Source of the DNA: Pseudomonadota bacterium
Lineage (GTDB): Bacteria > Bdellovibrionota_C > UBA2361 > OMII01
Length of the DNA stretch: 6,685 bases
NCBI GenBank assembly: GCA_027486155.1
Contig: JAIXPR010000123.1
Coordinates: 1-6,685 of the forward strand
Direction: 5' to 3'
This document shows, in pieces, positions 1 to 5,639 of the stretch (position 1 is the stretch's first letter; every line of letters begins with the position of its first letter). Both the position numbers and the translations under genes were made by a program. A model generated the notes under the pieces. The model saw only the letters and a list, made by a program, of their open reading frames with translations, did no database searches and had not been told where the DNA came from.

Positions 1-10
1 ATTTGTTTTA

Positions 11-56
11 GGCGCCTTTATGCCGTCGCCCCTTCGGGGCTCACGGCTGCGGCGCC
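11..56. repeat. Two-tier stem-loop
   Basis: GGCGCC at 11-16 pairs with GGCGCC at 51-56. Inside, GCCGT (22-26) pairs with ACGGC (43-47) and GCCCC (28-32) pairs with GGGGC (36-40) around a TTC loop. The hairpin is very GC-rich and stable, but no T-run follows on either strand, so it is not a classical intrinsic terminator. Confidence 0.6.
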
Positions 57-64
57 TCCTCTCA

Positions 65-92
65 CGTGACCAAGGTCACGCGAGAACTCGCG
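65..92. repeat. Two abutting palindromes with AA centres
   Basis: CGTGACC (65-71) and GGTCACG (74-80) form a perfect 7-base inverted repeat around AA. It is followed directly by CGCGAG (79-84) and CTCGCG (87-92), again around AA. The two share bases 79-80, so both can form only in part at the same time. The identical AA centres and abutting placement suggest either protein-binding palindromes or a repeat element rather than chance. Confidence 0.5.
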
Positions 93-120
93 GATTCGAT
101 TTACGTGGGGATTCGATAAC

Positions 121-140
121 TTTGGCCCTGAAGGGCCAAA
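121..140. repeat. Nine-base perfect inverted repeat
   Basis: TTTGGCCCT (121-129) is the exact reverse complement of AGGGCCAAA (132-140), separated by GA. It lies 22 bases from the right terminal repeat of the element. It has no T-run downstream and no neighbouring gene end in the window that it could terminate. Confidence 0.55.
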
Positions 141-250
141 AGTGGCGGAGCCGACGGGCACCTAACAAAATCAATAAGAAAGCCCGGCCGTAATCCAAAA
201 ACTATCCACTCCTACCGTTTCGCTCGTTTCAGAACGCATCGGGCGGAGTG

Positions 251-271
251 CCTTGGAAGGCTTTTCCAAGG
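251..271. repeat. Eight-base-pair stem-loop
   Basis: CCTTGGAA (251-258) pairs perfectly with TTCCAAGG (264-271) around GGCTT. No T-run follows, so termination is not supported. Confidence 0.5.
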
Positions 272-342
272 TAGCGCAGAGGATATGCAACTTCCGGGTG
301 CTCTAGTAGCCCTCAGCAAATCGGGTAGCCGTAGAGCCCAAT

Positions 343-380
343 AGCTCCATCACCTAAGAGGGGGAGAGGAAAGATGAGCT
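343..380. repeat. Bulged stem-loop with purine-rich loop
   Basis: AGCTC-C-ATC (343-351) pairs with GATGAGCT (373-380), leaving C348 as a bulge. The loop between them is strongly purine-rich (GAGGGGGAGAGGAAA-like). On the plus strand it resembles an anti-Shine-Dalgarno-binding tract, but no start codon with an open frame follows. Confidence 0.35.
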
Positions 381-514
381 TCGCGGAACACCAACATGTA
401 CGTTGGTCACGCTATTGATCCCATGAGGCCTTTCGCTGGGTAGATATCGCCCCCCATTCGGGGAGTGAATGAGGTGGGCCTTCAAGGTAGATCTCAGGGG
501 CGCGGTTTCCGACT

Positions 515-533
515 CGAGGATGCGGCATCCTCG
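515..533. repeat. Nine-base palindrome with one-base centre
   Basis: CGAGGATGC (515-523) is the exact reverse complement of GCATCCTCG (525-533), with G524 in the centre. As RNA it would form a stem of about 7 bp. As DNA it could be an operator-type palindrome, lying about 125 bases upstream of the -10 box. Confidence 0.5.
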
Positions 534-580
534 ATGGCACTGTTGATGTGTGCATAGCCGTTTAGCCTGCCACGATGCTC

Positions 581-602
581 TTAGAGCTAACAAAAACTCT
601 AA
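581..602. repeat. Six-base-pair stem with A-rich loop
   Basis: TTAGAG (581-586) pairs with CTCTAA (597-602). The loop contains CTAACAAAA, the same nine bases found at the right end of the upstream element (162-170). The sharing may mark a common repeat boundary but may also be chance. Confidence 0.3.
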
Positions 603-634
603 TCGCTGACGGTACGAACTGAGTGGCAGGAAAG

Positions 635-663
635 GAGTCAGAAATACCTTATCGAATTATAAT
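635..663 (+). promoter_or_regulatory. Putative sigma-70 promoter of the operon
   Basis: TATAAT at 658-663 is a perfect -10 hexamer in an AT-rich patch that contrasts with its surroundings. With a 17-base spacer the -35 hexamer is GAGTCA (635-640), which matches TTGACA at only three positions, so the promoter may be weak or need an activator. Transcription would start near 670 and leave a leader of roughly 60 bases before the first gene. Confidence 0.4.
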
Positions 664-711
664 TTCCTTGAAATGTCGGCTTGGCAAGGTATCATGCGTG
701 CGGCCGGCAGT

Positions 712-722
712 AAGGAAGGTGA
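712..722 (+). promoter_or_regulatory. Ribosome binding site of the class I LysRS gene
   Basis: AAGGAAGGTGA ends 6 bases before ATG 729 and closely follows the AAGGAGGTGA ideal. It supports this start even though it gives the protein an N-terminus about 40 residues longer than the usual family start. Confidence 0.65.
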
Positions 723-728
723 TTAAGC

Positions 729-2465
729 ATGGAACAAGTCAATGGGGTTTTCGGAGAGGGAGGAGCTAAACAGCAGCGAGGCTCCGAGGCGCTAAAAGGA
801 CGGAGCGGTCCCCATGACTTGCGGAGTGAGTCAATTATACGGCCCGTTGGAGGCGACTGGGCTAGCGCAGTCGCTGGTGAGGTAGAGCGGAAATTTCCAG
901 GCCTTTCGGAATACACCTGTGCCGCCGGGATCAGTCCGTCAGGGGTCGTCCACTTTGGTAACTTTCGAGACGTTATGACGTCTCATCTAGTAGCTTCGGC
1001 ACTTCGAGAGCGTGGGCTCAACGCTAAGCTTCTCTTTTCATGGGACGATTATGACAGGTTGCGAAAGGTGCCTGAAGGGCTAAGTCTGTCTCTATCTAGG
1101 TATATTGGAATGCCTCTCTCTGAGGTTCCCGATCCGCTCGGAGAACTCCCTTCCTACGCCGCTCGATTCGAGGGGGAATTTGAGCGGGCGATGGAGATGT
1201 TGGACATAAAGCTGGAATATCGCTACCAAAGTGCCGAATATAAGTCCGGCCGTTATGCGCCTGGCATTATCGAGGCTCTTAACAAACGAAAAGAGATAGC
1301 GGCAATTCTACTATCGTATATGTCCGAGAAGGGGATTCGTGAAAAGAGCATCGACCCGGTTGAGTTTCAAGAGAAATTTTTCCCGATAGCGGTTTATTCG
1401 CACTTCAACGGCAAAGACAATACAACGGTGCTCGACTTCGATGGTAAGTCTCGGATTACCTATCTATGTCGAGACTCACGAGAAGAGAGAACGTTCGATC
1501 TACTTCAAGACCCGCGTGTAAAACTTGCCTGGAAGATTGACTGGCCGATGCGATGGGGCGTTGAGCAGGTCGTTTTCGAGCCTGGAGGAAGTGATCATGC
1601 GGCTCCCGGTGGTAGCTTCGACGTCTCTGCCAAGATAGCCCATGGCATTTTTGGGCGACAAGCTCCTCATTTTGTTGGATACGAGTTTATTGGCCTGGGA
1701 GCGGATAGTGGCAAGGGAACTACATCAAAAATGTCGAGCTCTCGCGGTACGGCGGTGTCTCCCCTTGAACTGCTCAATATCTATGAGCCGTCTCTTCTCA
1801 AATGGATTTACGCACACAAAGAGCCGTCGCGAAGTTTCTCTCTCTCCTTCGGGACCGAAATGATCCGACAATACGATGAATTTGATAGAGAGGTAACTTC
1901 ATTTCACGAGGGAACACTTCCGCTGAATCGCCAGAAGGCTCTTCTTCAGAGCGTTAGCTCTGAGGAGTTAGGGCGAAGCGCGAAGCCGATACCCTTCCGT
2001 CAAGCCGAAGCGTTGGGGCAGATCCTACAATGGTCCGTCGAACGAGTATGTGCGTTCAACGAAAGAGCCAAGATGGGCTTCAGCGAAGAATCGATCGCGA
2101 CGAGGCTTCCGTGCGCGCGTCGGTGGCTCGAAATGTACAATCCCGAGAAATTGATCGTTGTTCGCTCTGAAAGTAATTCTGAGTATGCTAAGAGCATGAG
2201 TCCCGAGGGGTTGAGTCATGTCGCTCAGTTGCGGGAAGCGCTCGCGAGTGAACTCGCTGATGTCGAGCAACTTGAAAAGTTCGTATATTCCATTCCAAAG
2301 CTTTCCTCTCTTGGTGATTCCGAAAACAAGATACGCCAGCGAGCATTTTTCAAAGACGTATACAATTTGATCATATCTAGAGACACGGGACCGAGGCTAT
2401 CCACGTTCCTCAGTGCGCTCGATCGAGCAACTGTGATGAATTTGTTGGATTGCAGTCGGAGATAA
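729..2465 (+). CDS. lysK: Class I lysyl-tRNA synthetase
   Basis: This enzyme joins lysine to tRNA-Lys in the cytosol using ATP, with the Rossmann-fold (class I) architecture typical of archaea and scattered bacteria. The family signature is clear: the HIGH motif as HFGN at residues 75-78 after GISPSG, DWPMRW at 271-276, FEPGGSDHAAPGGS at 283-296, GYEFIGL at 317-323 and the KMSKS loop as KMSSS at 334-338. The C-terminal helical anticodon-binding part is present and ends with GPRL (554-557), also typical. At 578 residues it is longer than the usual 520-530, because residues 1-40 form a Gly/Arg/Glu-rich, probably disordered extension. The zinc-knuckle region (about 223-253) has lost the paired CxxC motifs I expect in archaeal members; only C247 remains. 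The lysine-pocket motifs look intact, so I expect real LysRS activity. It is first in the operon and separated by 3 bases from the S66 gene. Its presence beside a class II LysRS suggests a resistant duplicate target (inference). Confidence 0.93.
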   Translation: MEQVNGVFGEGGAKQQRGSEALKGRSGPHDLRSESIIRPVGGDWASAVAGEVERKFPGLSEYTCAAGISPSGVVHFGNFRDVMTSHLVASALRERGLNAKLLFSWDDYDRLRKVPEGLSLSLSRYIGMPLSEVPDPLGELPSYAARFEGEFERAMEMLDIKLEYRYQSAEYKSGRYAPGIIEALNKRKEIAAILLSYMSEKGIREKSIDPVEFQEKFFPIAVYSHFNGKDNTTVLDFDGKSRITYLCRDSREERTFDLLQDPRVKLAWKIDWPMRWGVEQVVFEPGGSDHAAPGGSFDVSAKIAHGIFGRQAPHFVGYEFIGLGADSGKGTTSKMSSSRGTAVSPLELLNIYEPSLLKWIYAHKEPSRSFSLSFGTEMIRQYDEFDREVTSFHEGTLPLNRQKALLQSVSSEELGRSAKPIPFRQAEALGQILQWSVERVCAFNERAKMGFSEESIATRLPCARRWLEMYNPEKLIVVRSESNSEYAKSMSPEGLSHVAQLREALASELADVEQLEKFVYSIPKLSSLGDSENKIRQRAFFKDVYNLIISRDTGPRLSTFLSALDRATVMNLLDCSRR

Positions 2466-2471
2466 GCGTTG
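2458..2471 (+). promoter_or_regulatory. Ribosome binding site and TTG start of the S66 gene
   Basis: GGAGA (2458-2462) abuts the TAA stop of the upstream gene (2463-2465) and lies 6 bases before TTG 2469. The TTG gives an N-terminus (PLKLSKGDEVRIIAP) that matches the normal family start, so it is preferred over later ATG codons. Translation is probably coupled to the upstream gene, and the TTG would lower its rate. Confidence 0.6.
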
Positions 2472-3458
2472 TCCGATCCTATTGTTCCACTCAAACTAAG
2501 CAAGGGGGATGAGGTAAGGATAATTGCACCTGCGCTGAGCGCTGCAATTTTCACAGAGGGTCATCTGTCCGCCTGTGTAGATGCGCTCACAGGGGTGGGC
2601 CTCAAGGTCTCGTTCGGCGAACACGTACGGTCGAGAGACTGTTTTGATTCTTCGTCCGTGGAAGATAGGCTCGAAGATCTCCACCGAGCGTTTTCAGATC
2701 CACGAATTCGAGGAGTCTTGTCTGTCACTGGCGGGTTTAATTCAGTTCAAATTCTGGAGGGGCTCGACATGGATCTGATCAGAGCTAATCCCCGGGTGTT
2801 ATGTGGTTACTCAGATATCACGACACTATCCTCCGCAATTCAGGCTCGTACTGGCCTTATCACCTACAATGGGCCGCACTTCACCATGTTTGGCTTTAAA
2901 AGTGGAAGGGACTATTTGATCGACAACTTCGCTCGGTGCGTTATGACGCAGGGGCCATATGTGCCTGCGCAAGCTGAACGATACGTCGATCACCCTTGGA
3001 GAGATCAGGATTCTTCGAGTTCGTTGAGAGAGTCTTCTGGATGGCGCGTAGTTAGAGCTGGCGCATGTTCTGGCCGGGTAGTCGGAGGAAATCTCTCTTC
3101 GTTGTGCCTCTTGTTAGGATCCCCATTCATGCCATCTCTCAATGACGCCGTTTTGTTCATCGAGGAGGATGAGGATGTTGGGCCGCGAATGTTCGATCGC
3201 TATTTAGAGTCGGTACTTCTCCATGACTCAGCGAGCGGTCTGCGCGGCGTTGTCGTTGGAAGATTCCAAGACCAAAGTAAAATGGGCGAGGACGAGCTCA
3301 GAGCGATCCTCCTATCGAAGCGAAAACTTGAGAAGCTGCCTATCGCAGCCAATGTTGATTTCGGACACACCTATCCCCATATAACTATACCTATCGGTGG
3401 TGTGTGCGACCTCTCGGCAGAGGGAAGCCAGGTGCAGTTGACCTTCACCCTACACTAG
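2469..3458 (+). CDS. S66 family serine peptidase, MccF-like
   Basis: Family S66 contains murein LD-carboxypeptidase (LdcA) and MccF, the self-immunity enzyme that cleaves the amide linking amino acid and nucleotide in processed microcin C and related aminoacyl-adenylate mimics. The Ser-Glu-His triad is visible: S115 in GYSD, E232 in FIEEDED and H300 in DFGH, followed by IPIGG. N-terminal GDEVRIIAP is the usual first strand. The middle segment, with W177 in PWRDQ, then W192, ASGR-like CSGR and GGNL (206-209), resembles the MccF branch, where a Trp-bearing loop stacks on the nucleobase. This assignment is from memory of the family pattern, not alignment. There is no signal peptide or membrane segment, which argues for a cytosolic detoxifying role over cell-wall recycling. 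Length (329) lies between LdcA (about 305) and MccF (about 344). Placed between two LysRS genes, it likely protects against a lysyl-adenylate-like compound (inference). Confidence 0.85.
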   Translation: MSDPIVPLKLSKGDEVRIIAPALSAAIFTEGHLSACVDALTGVGLKVSFGEHVRSRDCFDSSSVEDRLEDLHRAFSDPRIRGVLSVTGGFNSVQILEGLDMDLIRANPRVLCGYSDITTLSSAIQARTGLITYNGPHFTMFGFKSGRDYLIDNFARCVMTQGPYVPAQAERYVDHPWRDQDSSSSLRESSGWRVVRAGACSGRVVGGNLSSLCLLLGSPFMPSLNDAVLFIEEDEDVGPRMFDRYLESVLLHDSASGLRGVVVGRFQDQSKMGEDELRAILLSKRKLEKLPIAANVDFGHTYPHITIPIGGVCDLSAEGSQVQLTFTLH

Positions 3459-3468
3459 AGGAAAAACA

Positions 3469-4206
3469 ATGCGCGCCATCGACCTTCGCTATCTGACCCG
3501 AAATTCCGAGCAAAACTTCAAGCACTATTTCCCCTTCATCGTTCAGCAGGCGCAACGGTATGTGGCTGGGCTGTCAGAATGCCGCATCGTCGAAGTAGGC
3601 TGTGCCACGGGTCGATTCGTCCGAATGCTCGTCGAGGAGTATGAAGCGCGGGATGTCATCGGGATTGATATTATCCCTGAATTAGTTCAGAAGGCTGAGA
3701 TAGATGTCCCGGCAGCTCGATTCCTTGTTGGTGACATAACTCGACCTGACTCCCTGCCTTCCGAGAAAGTCGATGTTGTCTTCATGAACACGATTCATAG
3801 CCTCTTTGATGACCCGCAGGTGTGGCTTCCTAATGTTCTTAACCTGACTCGAAGAGGCGGCTATGCCTTCGTCTTCGGGCTCTTTAATCCAGAGCCTGTT
3901 GATGTAGCCGTCAGAGCTCGATACTCGGGAGAAAAAAATGATATTCCCGGTTGGAGTCTCGTTTCCAAGAGTACCATGTTTCAAAAATTTCAGGAGTTGG
4001 GTGTAACGGGTCGCTTCGAGGATTACCCTATACCAGCTCCGGTCGCTCGCCATTCATCAGATCCGCTTCATTCTTGGACTGTTAATCGAGAGGGCGGAGA
4101 GATGCTCCTTATCAATGGGTTGCAACTCATTCATCAATTCTCCATGGCTATCATCCGTAATACGGATGACGGCGCGTGGCTTTCTTCGAATGGAGCTACA
4201 GCGTGA
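3469..4206 (+). CDS. Class I SAM-dependent methyltransferase
   Basis: A 245-residue cytosolic protein with one Rossmann-fold methyltransferase domain. SAM-binding motif I is EVGCATGR at 42-49, the acidic residue ending strand 2 is D67 in GIDI, GDIT at 88-91 is the adenine-contacting motif, and VDVVFMNTIHSLFDDP (101-116) is the strand 4 region that often carries catalytic residues. RRGGYAFVFG (128-137) is strand 5. The C-terminal half (from about 140) is variable and would set the substrate, which cannot be read from sequence. AGAGG at 3457-3461 precedes ATG 3469 by 7 bases and overlaps the stop of the S66 gene. Its position inside the operon suggests methylation of a small-molecule intermediate; rRNA or tRNA methylation for resistance is an alternative. 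No typical RNA-binding domain is seen. Confidence 0.85.
   Translation: MRAIDLRYLTRNSEQNFKHYFPFIVQQAQRYVAGLSECRIVEVGCATGRFVRMLVEEYEARDVIGIDIIPELVQKAEIDVPAARFLVGDITRPDSLPSEKVDVVFMNTIHSLFDDPQVWLPNVLNLTRRGGYAFVFGLFNPEPVDVAVRARYSGEKNDIPGWSLVSKSTMFQKFQELGVTGRFEDYPIPAPVARHSSDPLHSWTVNREGGEMLLINGLQLIHQFSMAIIRNTDDGAWLSSNGATA
4192..4206 (+). promoter_or_regulatory. Ribosome binding site and GTGA start/stop overlap
   Basis: GGAG (4192-4195) lies 7 bases before GTG 4203, and that GTG overlaps the TGA stop of the methyltransferase (4204-4206). This pairing supports GTG 4203 as the real start of the class II synthetase. The earlier in-frame GTG at 4176 has no good binding site and would add nine residues. 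Confidence 0.6.
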
Positions 4207-5639
4207 TTGCTCCTGGTCAGACGCTACGTTCAGAGCTGGACACTTCGTTGGCACTTTCCTCTGCGCGTCCCGTAAGTGGAGAGCGGCAGTATATTAGTTC
4301 AGTTTTAAAGGAGAGCGTAGGTTCCGCATGTCACATCGCGGGGCGAGTGGTTTCCGTGCGAAAATTTGGGGGACTCGCATTTGCAACGGTTCGTGACATA
4401 TCCGGCGATATGCAGCTTTGCATCGAACGCGGGAGGCTTTCGGAACGCTATGATACCCTCCTGGATTTATTGCGCATCGGGAGTCTCGTGGGGGCCAAGG
4501 GGCACACGTTTACGACGAGAACTGGTGTTACGGCCGTTCGAGTGGACTCCCTCATGGAATTGGTTCGCCCCGCTCGATCGGTGCCCGTCGAGCACACGAG
4601 TGAGCCCTCTACTGGGTCTGCGCGAAGCGAGCGATACCTCGACATGATGGTCAACCGGGATGTGCTTGAGCGATTCAAGGCCCGTTCCCAAGTAATAGCG
4701 ACACTCCGTGAAGCCCTGAGCAATCGTGGTTACTACGAAGTGGAAACTCCGATTCTCTTACCGGGAGACCCTGGCTCTGCCGCGCATCCATTCACAACGC
4801 ACCATAGGGCCTTTGATAAGACGCTCTTTCTTCGTGGCACCTGCGAGTTGTATCTCAAAATGGCAGTTGTAGGGGGCTTTGATCGTGTCTACGAGATCGG
4901 CAAAGTCTTTCGAAACGAGGGGTCCGACGCTAACCATCTTCAGGAGTTTTCGCTCCTCGAGTTTTATTCAGCGTATGCATCTATGGACGAGGTATTAGCG
5001 TTGTGTGCCACGCTCGTTGATACCGCCCTCATGAAGTACAAGGGACAGCGCATCCTCGATGGCGAGCGGGGCGCGTTAGATTTCTCGAAAGGGTGGAAGT
5101 GTTTCGATATTAGTGAGGAGGTGAACAGGCGCACTGGATTCTCATATCGAGATATCGTTGGCCGCGCCCCGGGATACGAGGCGCACATCTCGCGCATGCG
5201 TGAGTTGCTTCCAGACGTAGACTCCCCAGCGGAAGCGCTGATGATCTTGTTTAAACGAGAGGTGGAGCAAACCCTCGTCGGTCCTGCCCTTGTCTATGGC
5301 TTTCCTGTGGCGTCCAATCCTCTTACCCTAGAAAATCAGGCGGATCCCGGATTTCTTGAGCGTTACTATATGTATCTTCATGGGCAGGCCATCGCCGATA
5401 TCGCGGCGGAAAATGTCGATGGTCAGGTGCAACGAGATCGGTTCGACATGCAATCCCGCACGCGGACGACTGATGCTGAGTCCCTGAAGGTCATGCAGAA
5501 TAAATTCGTACGAGCTTTGGAAATGGGAGCTCCGCCCATGGTGGGGGTAGGGATGAGCGTTGATCGTTTAGTCGCTGTACTTACAGGAACTCGATATCTG
5601 CAGGATGTCGTGATGTTTCCTTTACGGAGGGAATCATGA
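4203..5639 (+). CDS. lysS: Divergent class II lysyl-tRNA synthetase-like protein
   Basis: The symbol denotes the family only. The protein (478 residues from GTG 4203; E. coli LysS has 505) keeps both domains: an N-terminal OB-fold (about 42-125), with the F and Q of AFATVRD and MQLCI that read the anticodon in this subclass, and a class II catalytic core. Motif 1 covers about 167-183, motif 2 is FRNEG at 236-240, and motif 3 is GVGMSVDR at 448-455, with S replacing the usual third glycine. Compared with E. coli LysS, lysine-binding E240 and Y280 are kept (E215, Y255 here), but NGFSE becomes DIAAE (399-403), so N424 is D and F426 is A. RIAPELYLK becomes RGTCELYLK, RHNPEF becomes NHLQEF and ARPF becomes AHPF. 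ATP residues R237, E239 and H245 remain. It should still adenylate an amino acid, perhaps not lysine, and may still bind tRNA. It overlaps both neighbours by 4 bases. Confidence 0.88.
   Translation: MIAPGQTLRSELDTSLALSSARPVSGERQYISSVLKESVGSACHIAGRVVSVRKFGGLAFATVRDISGDMQLCIERGRLSERYDTLLDLLRIGSLVGAKGHTFTTRTGVTAVRVDSLMELVRPARSVPVEHTSEPSTGSARSERYLDMMVNRDVLERFKARSQVIATLREALSNRGYYEVETPILLPGDPGSAAHPFTTHHRAFDKTLFLRGTCELYLKMAVVGGFDRVYEIGKVFRNEGSDANHLQEFSLLEFYSAYASMDEVLALCATLVDTALMKYKGQRILDGERGALDFSKGWKCFDISEEVNRRTGFSYRDIVGRAPGYEAHISRMRELLPDVDSPAEALMILFKREVEQTLVGPALVYGFPVASNPLTLENQADPGFLERYYMYLHGQAIADIAAENVDGQVQRDRFDMQSRTRTTDAESLKVMQNKFVRALEMGAPPMVGVGMSVDRLVAVLTGTRYLQDVVMFPLRRES
5626..5639 (+). promoter_or_regulatory. 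Ribosome binding site and ATGA overlap before the HAD gene
   Basis: GGAGG (5626-5630) lies 5 bases before ATG 5636, which overlaps the TGA stop of the synthetase in an ATGA arrangement. This fixes the start and implies coupled translation. Confidence 0.65.

Larger units (their letters stand above)
2..169. repeat. Palindrome-rich element with imperfect terminal inverted repeats
   Basis: The ends are imperfect inverted repeats: TTTGTT plus AGG at 2-12 is complementary to CCTAACAAA at 161-169, with two extra T at 8-9. Between them lie several perfect or near-perfect short palindromes, listed separately, and a 9-base direct repeat GGATTCGAT at 92-100 and 109-117. The outer stem can be extended by pairing 21-28 with 153-160 (one bulge), which competes with the local hairpin at 11-56. 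I do not recognise the element. It could be a small non-autonomous mobile element, an intergenic repeat, or a multi-branched RNA. The left end is at the window edge, so the true boundary may lie further out. Confidence 0.45.
171..640. other. Non-coding stretch with many stem-loops
   Basis: No convincing gene is seen on either strand over about 470 bases. The only longer reading frame (minus strand, 354-593) has no recognisable protein features. Stem-loops are frequent: 251-271 (8 bp), 296-339 (outer CTCTA/TAGAG with an inner GCCC/GGGT), 343-380 (8 bp with one bulge), 390-407 (6 bp), 515-533 (9 bp) and 581-602 (6 bp). This density would fit a structured RNA or a decayed mobile element. I looked for T-box, lysine riboswitch, tRNA, tmRNA and RNase P signatures and found none. 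Most of the stretch lies upstream of the best promoter candidate, so it may not be part of the operon leader. Confidence 0.4.

Noticed and set aside
1..170. Integron attC site
   Set aside because: The ends look suggestive (GTT-type on the left, ACCTAAC on the right), but a real attC has RYYYAAC on the left and GTTRRRY on the right. The orientation is inside out and the left end does not match GTTRRRY.
2..193. Plus-strand frame open from the left edge to TAA at 191-193
   Set aside because: About 63 Arg-rich codons across nested palindromes with no protein-like pattern; it is probably an accidental open frame, though a gene tail from upstream cannot be fully excluded.
251..271. Intrinsic terminator of an upstream gene
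   Set aside because: The stem is good but no T-run follows on either strand.
272..351. tRNA-like gene (a D-arm-like GTAGCGCAGAGG followed by a hairpin and CCA)
   Set aside because: There is no TTCRA-type T-arm and no complementary acceptor stem at the right distance.
354..593. Minus-strand 79-codon reading frame
   Set aside because: The composition looks like translated hairpins, no domain is recognisable, and the frame covers the strongest stem-loops.
681..697. Sigma-54 promoter (TTGGCA...GC)
   Set aside because: The GG and GC elements are separated by 11 bases rather than 10, and the -12 half reads CATGC rather than TTGC.
171..728. T-box leader or lysine riboswitch in front of the LysRS operon
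   Set aside because: No TGGnACCGCG-type T-box sequence and no lysine riboswitch core were found, and no terminator hairpin with a T-run precedes the first gene.
4176..4202. GTG 4176 as start of the class II synthetase
   Set aside because: It lacks a good ribosome binding site. GTG 4203 has GGAG at proper spacing and a GTGA overlap with the upstream stop.
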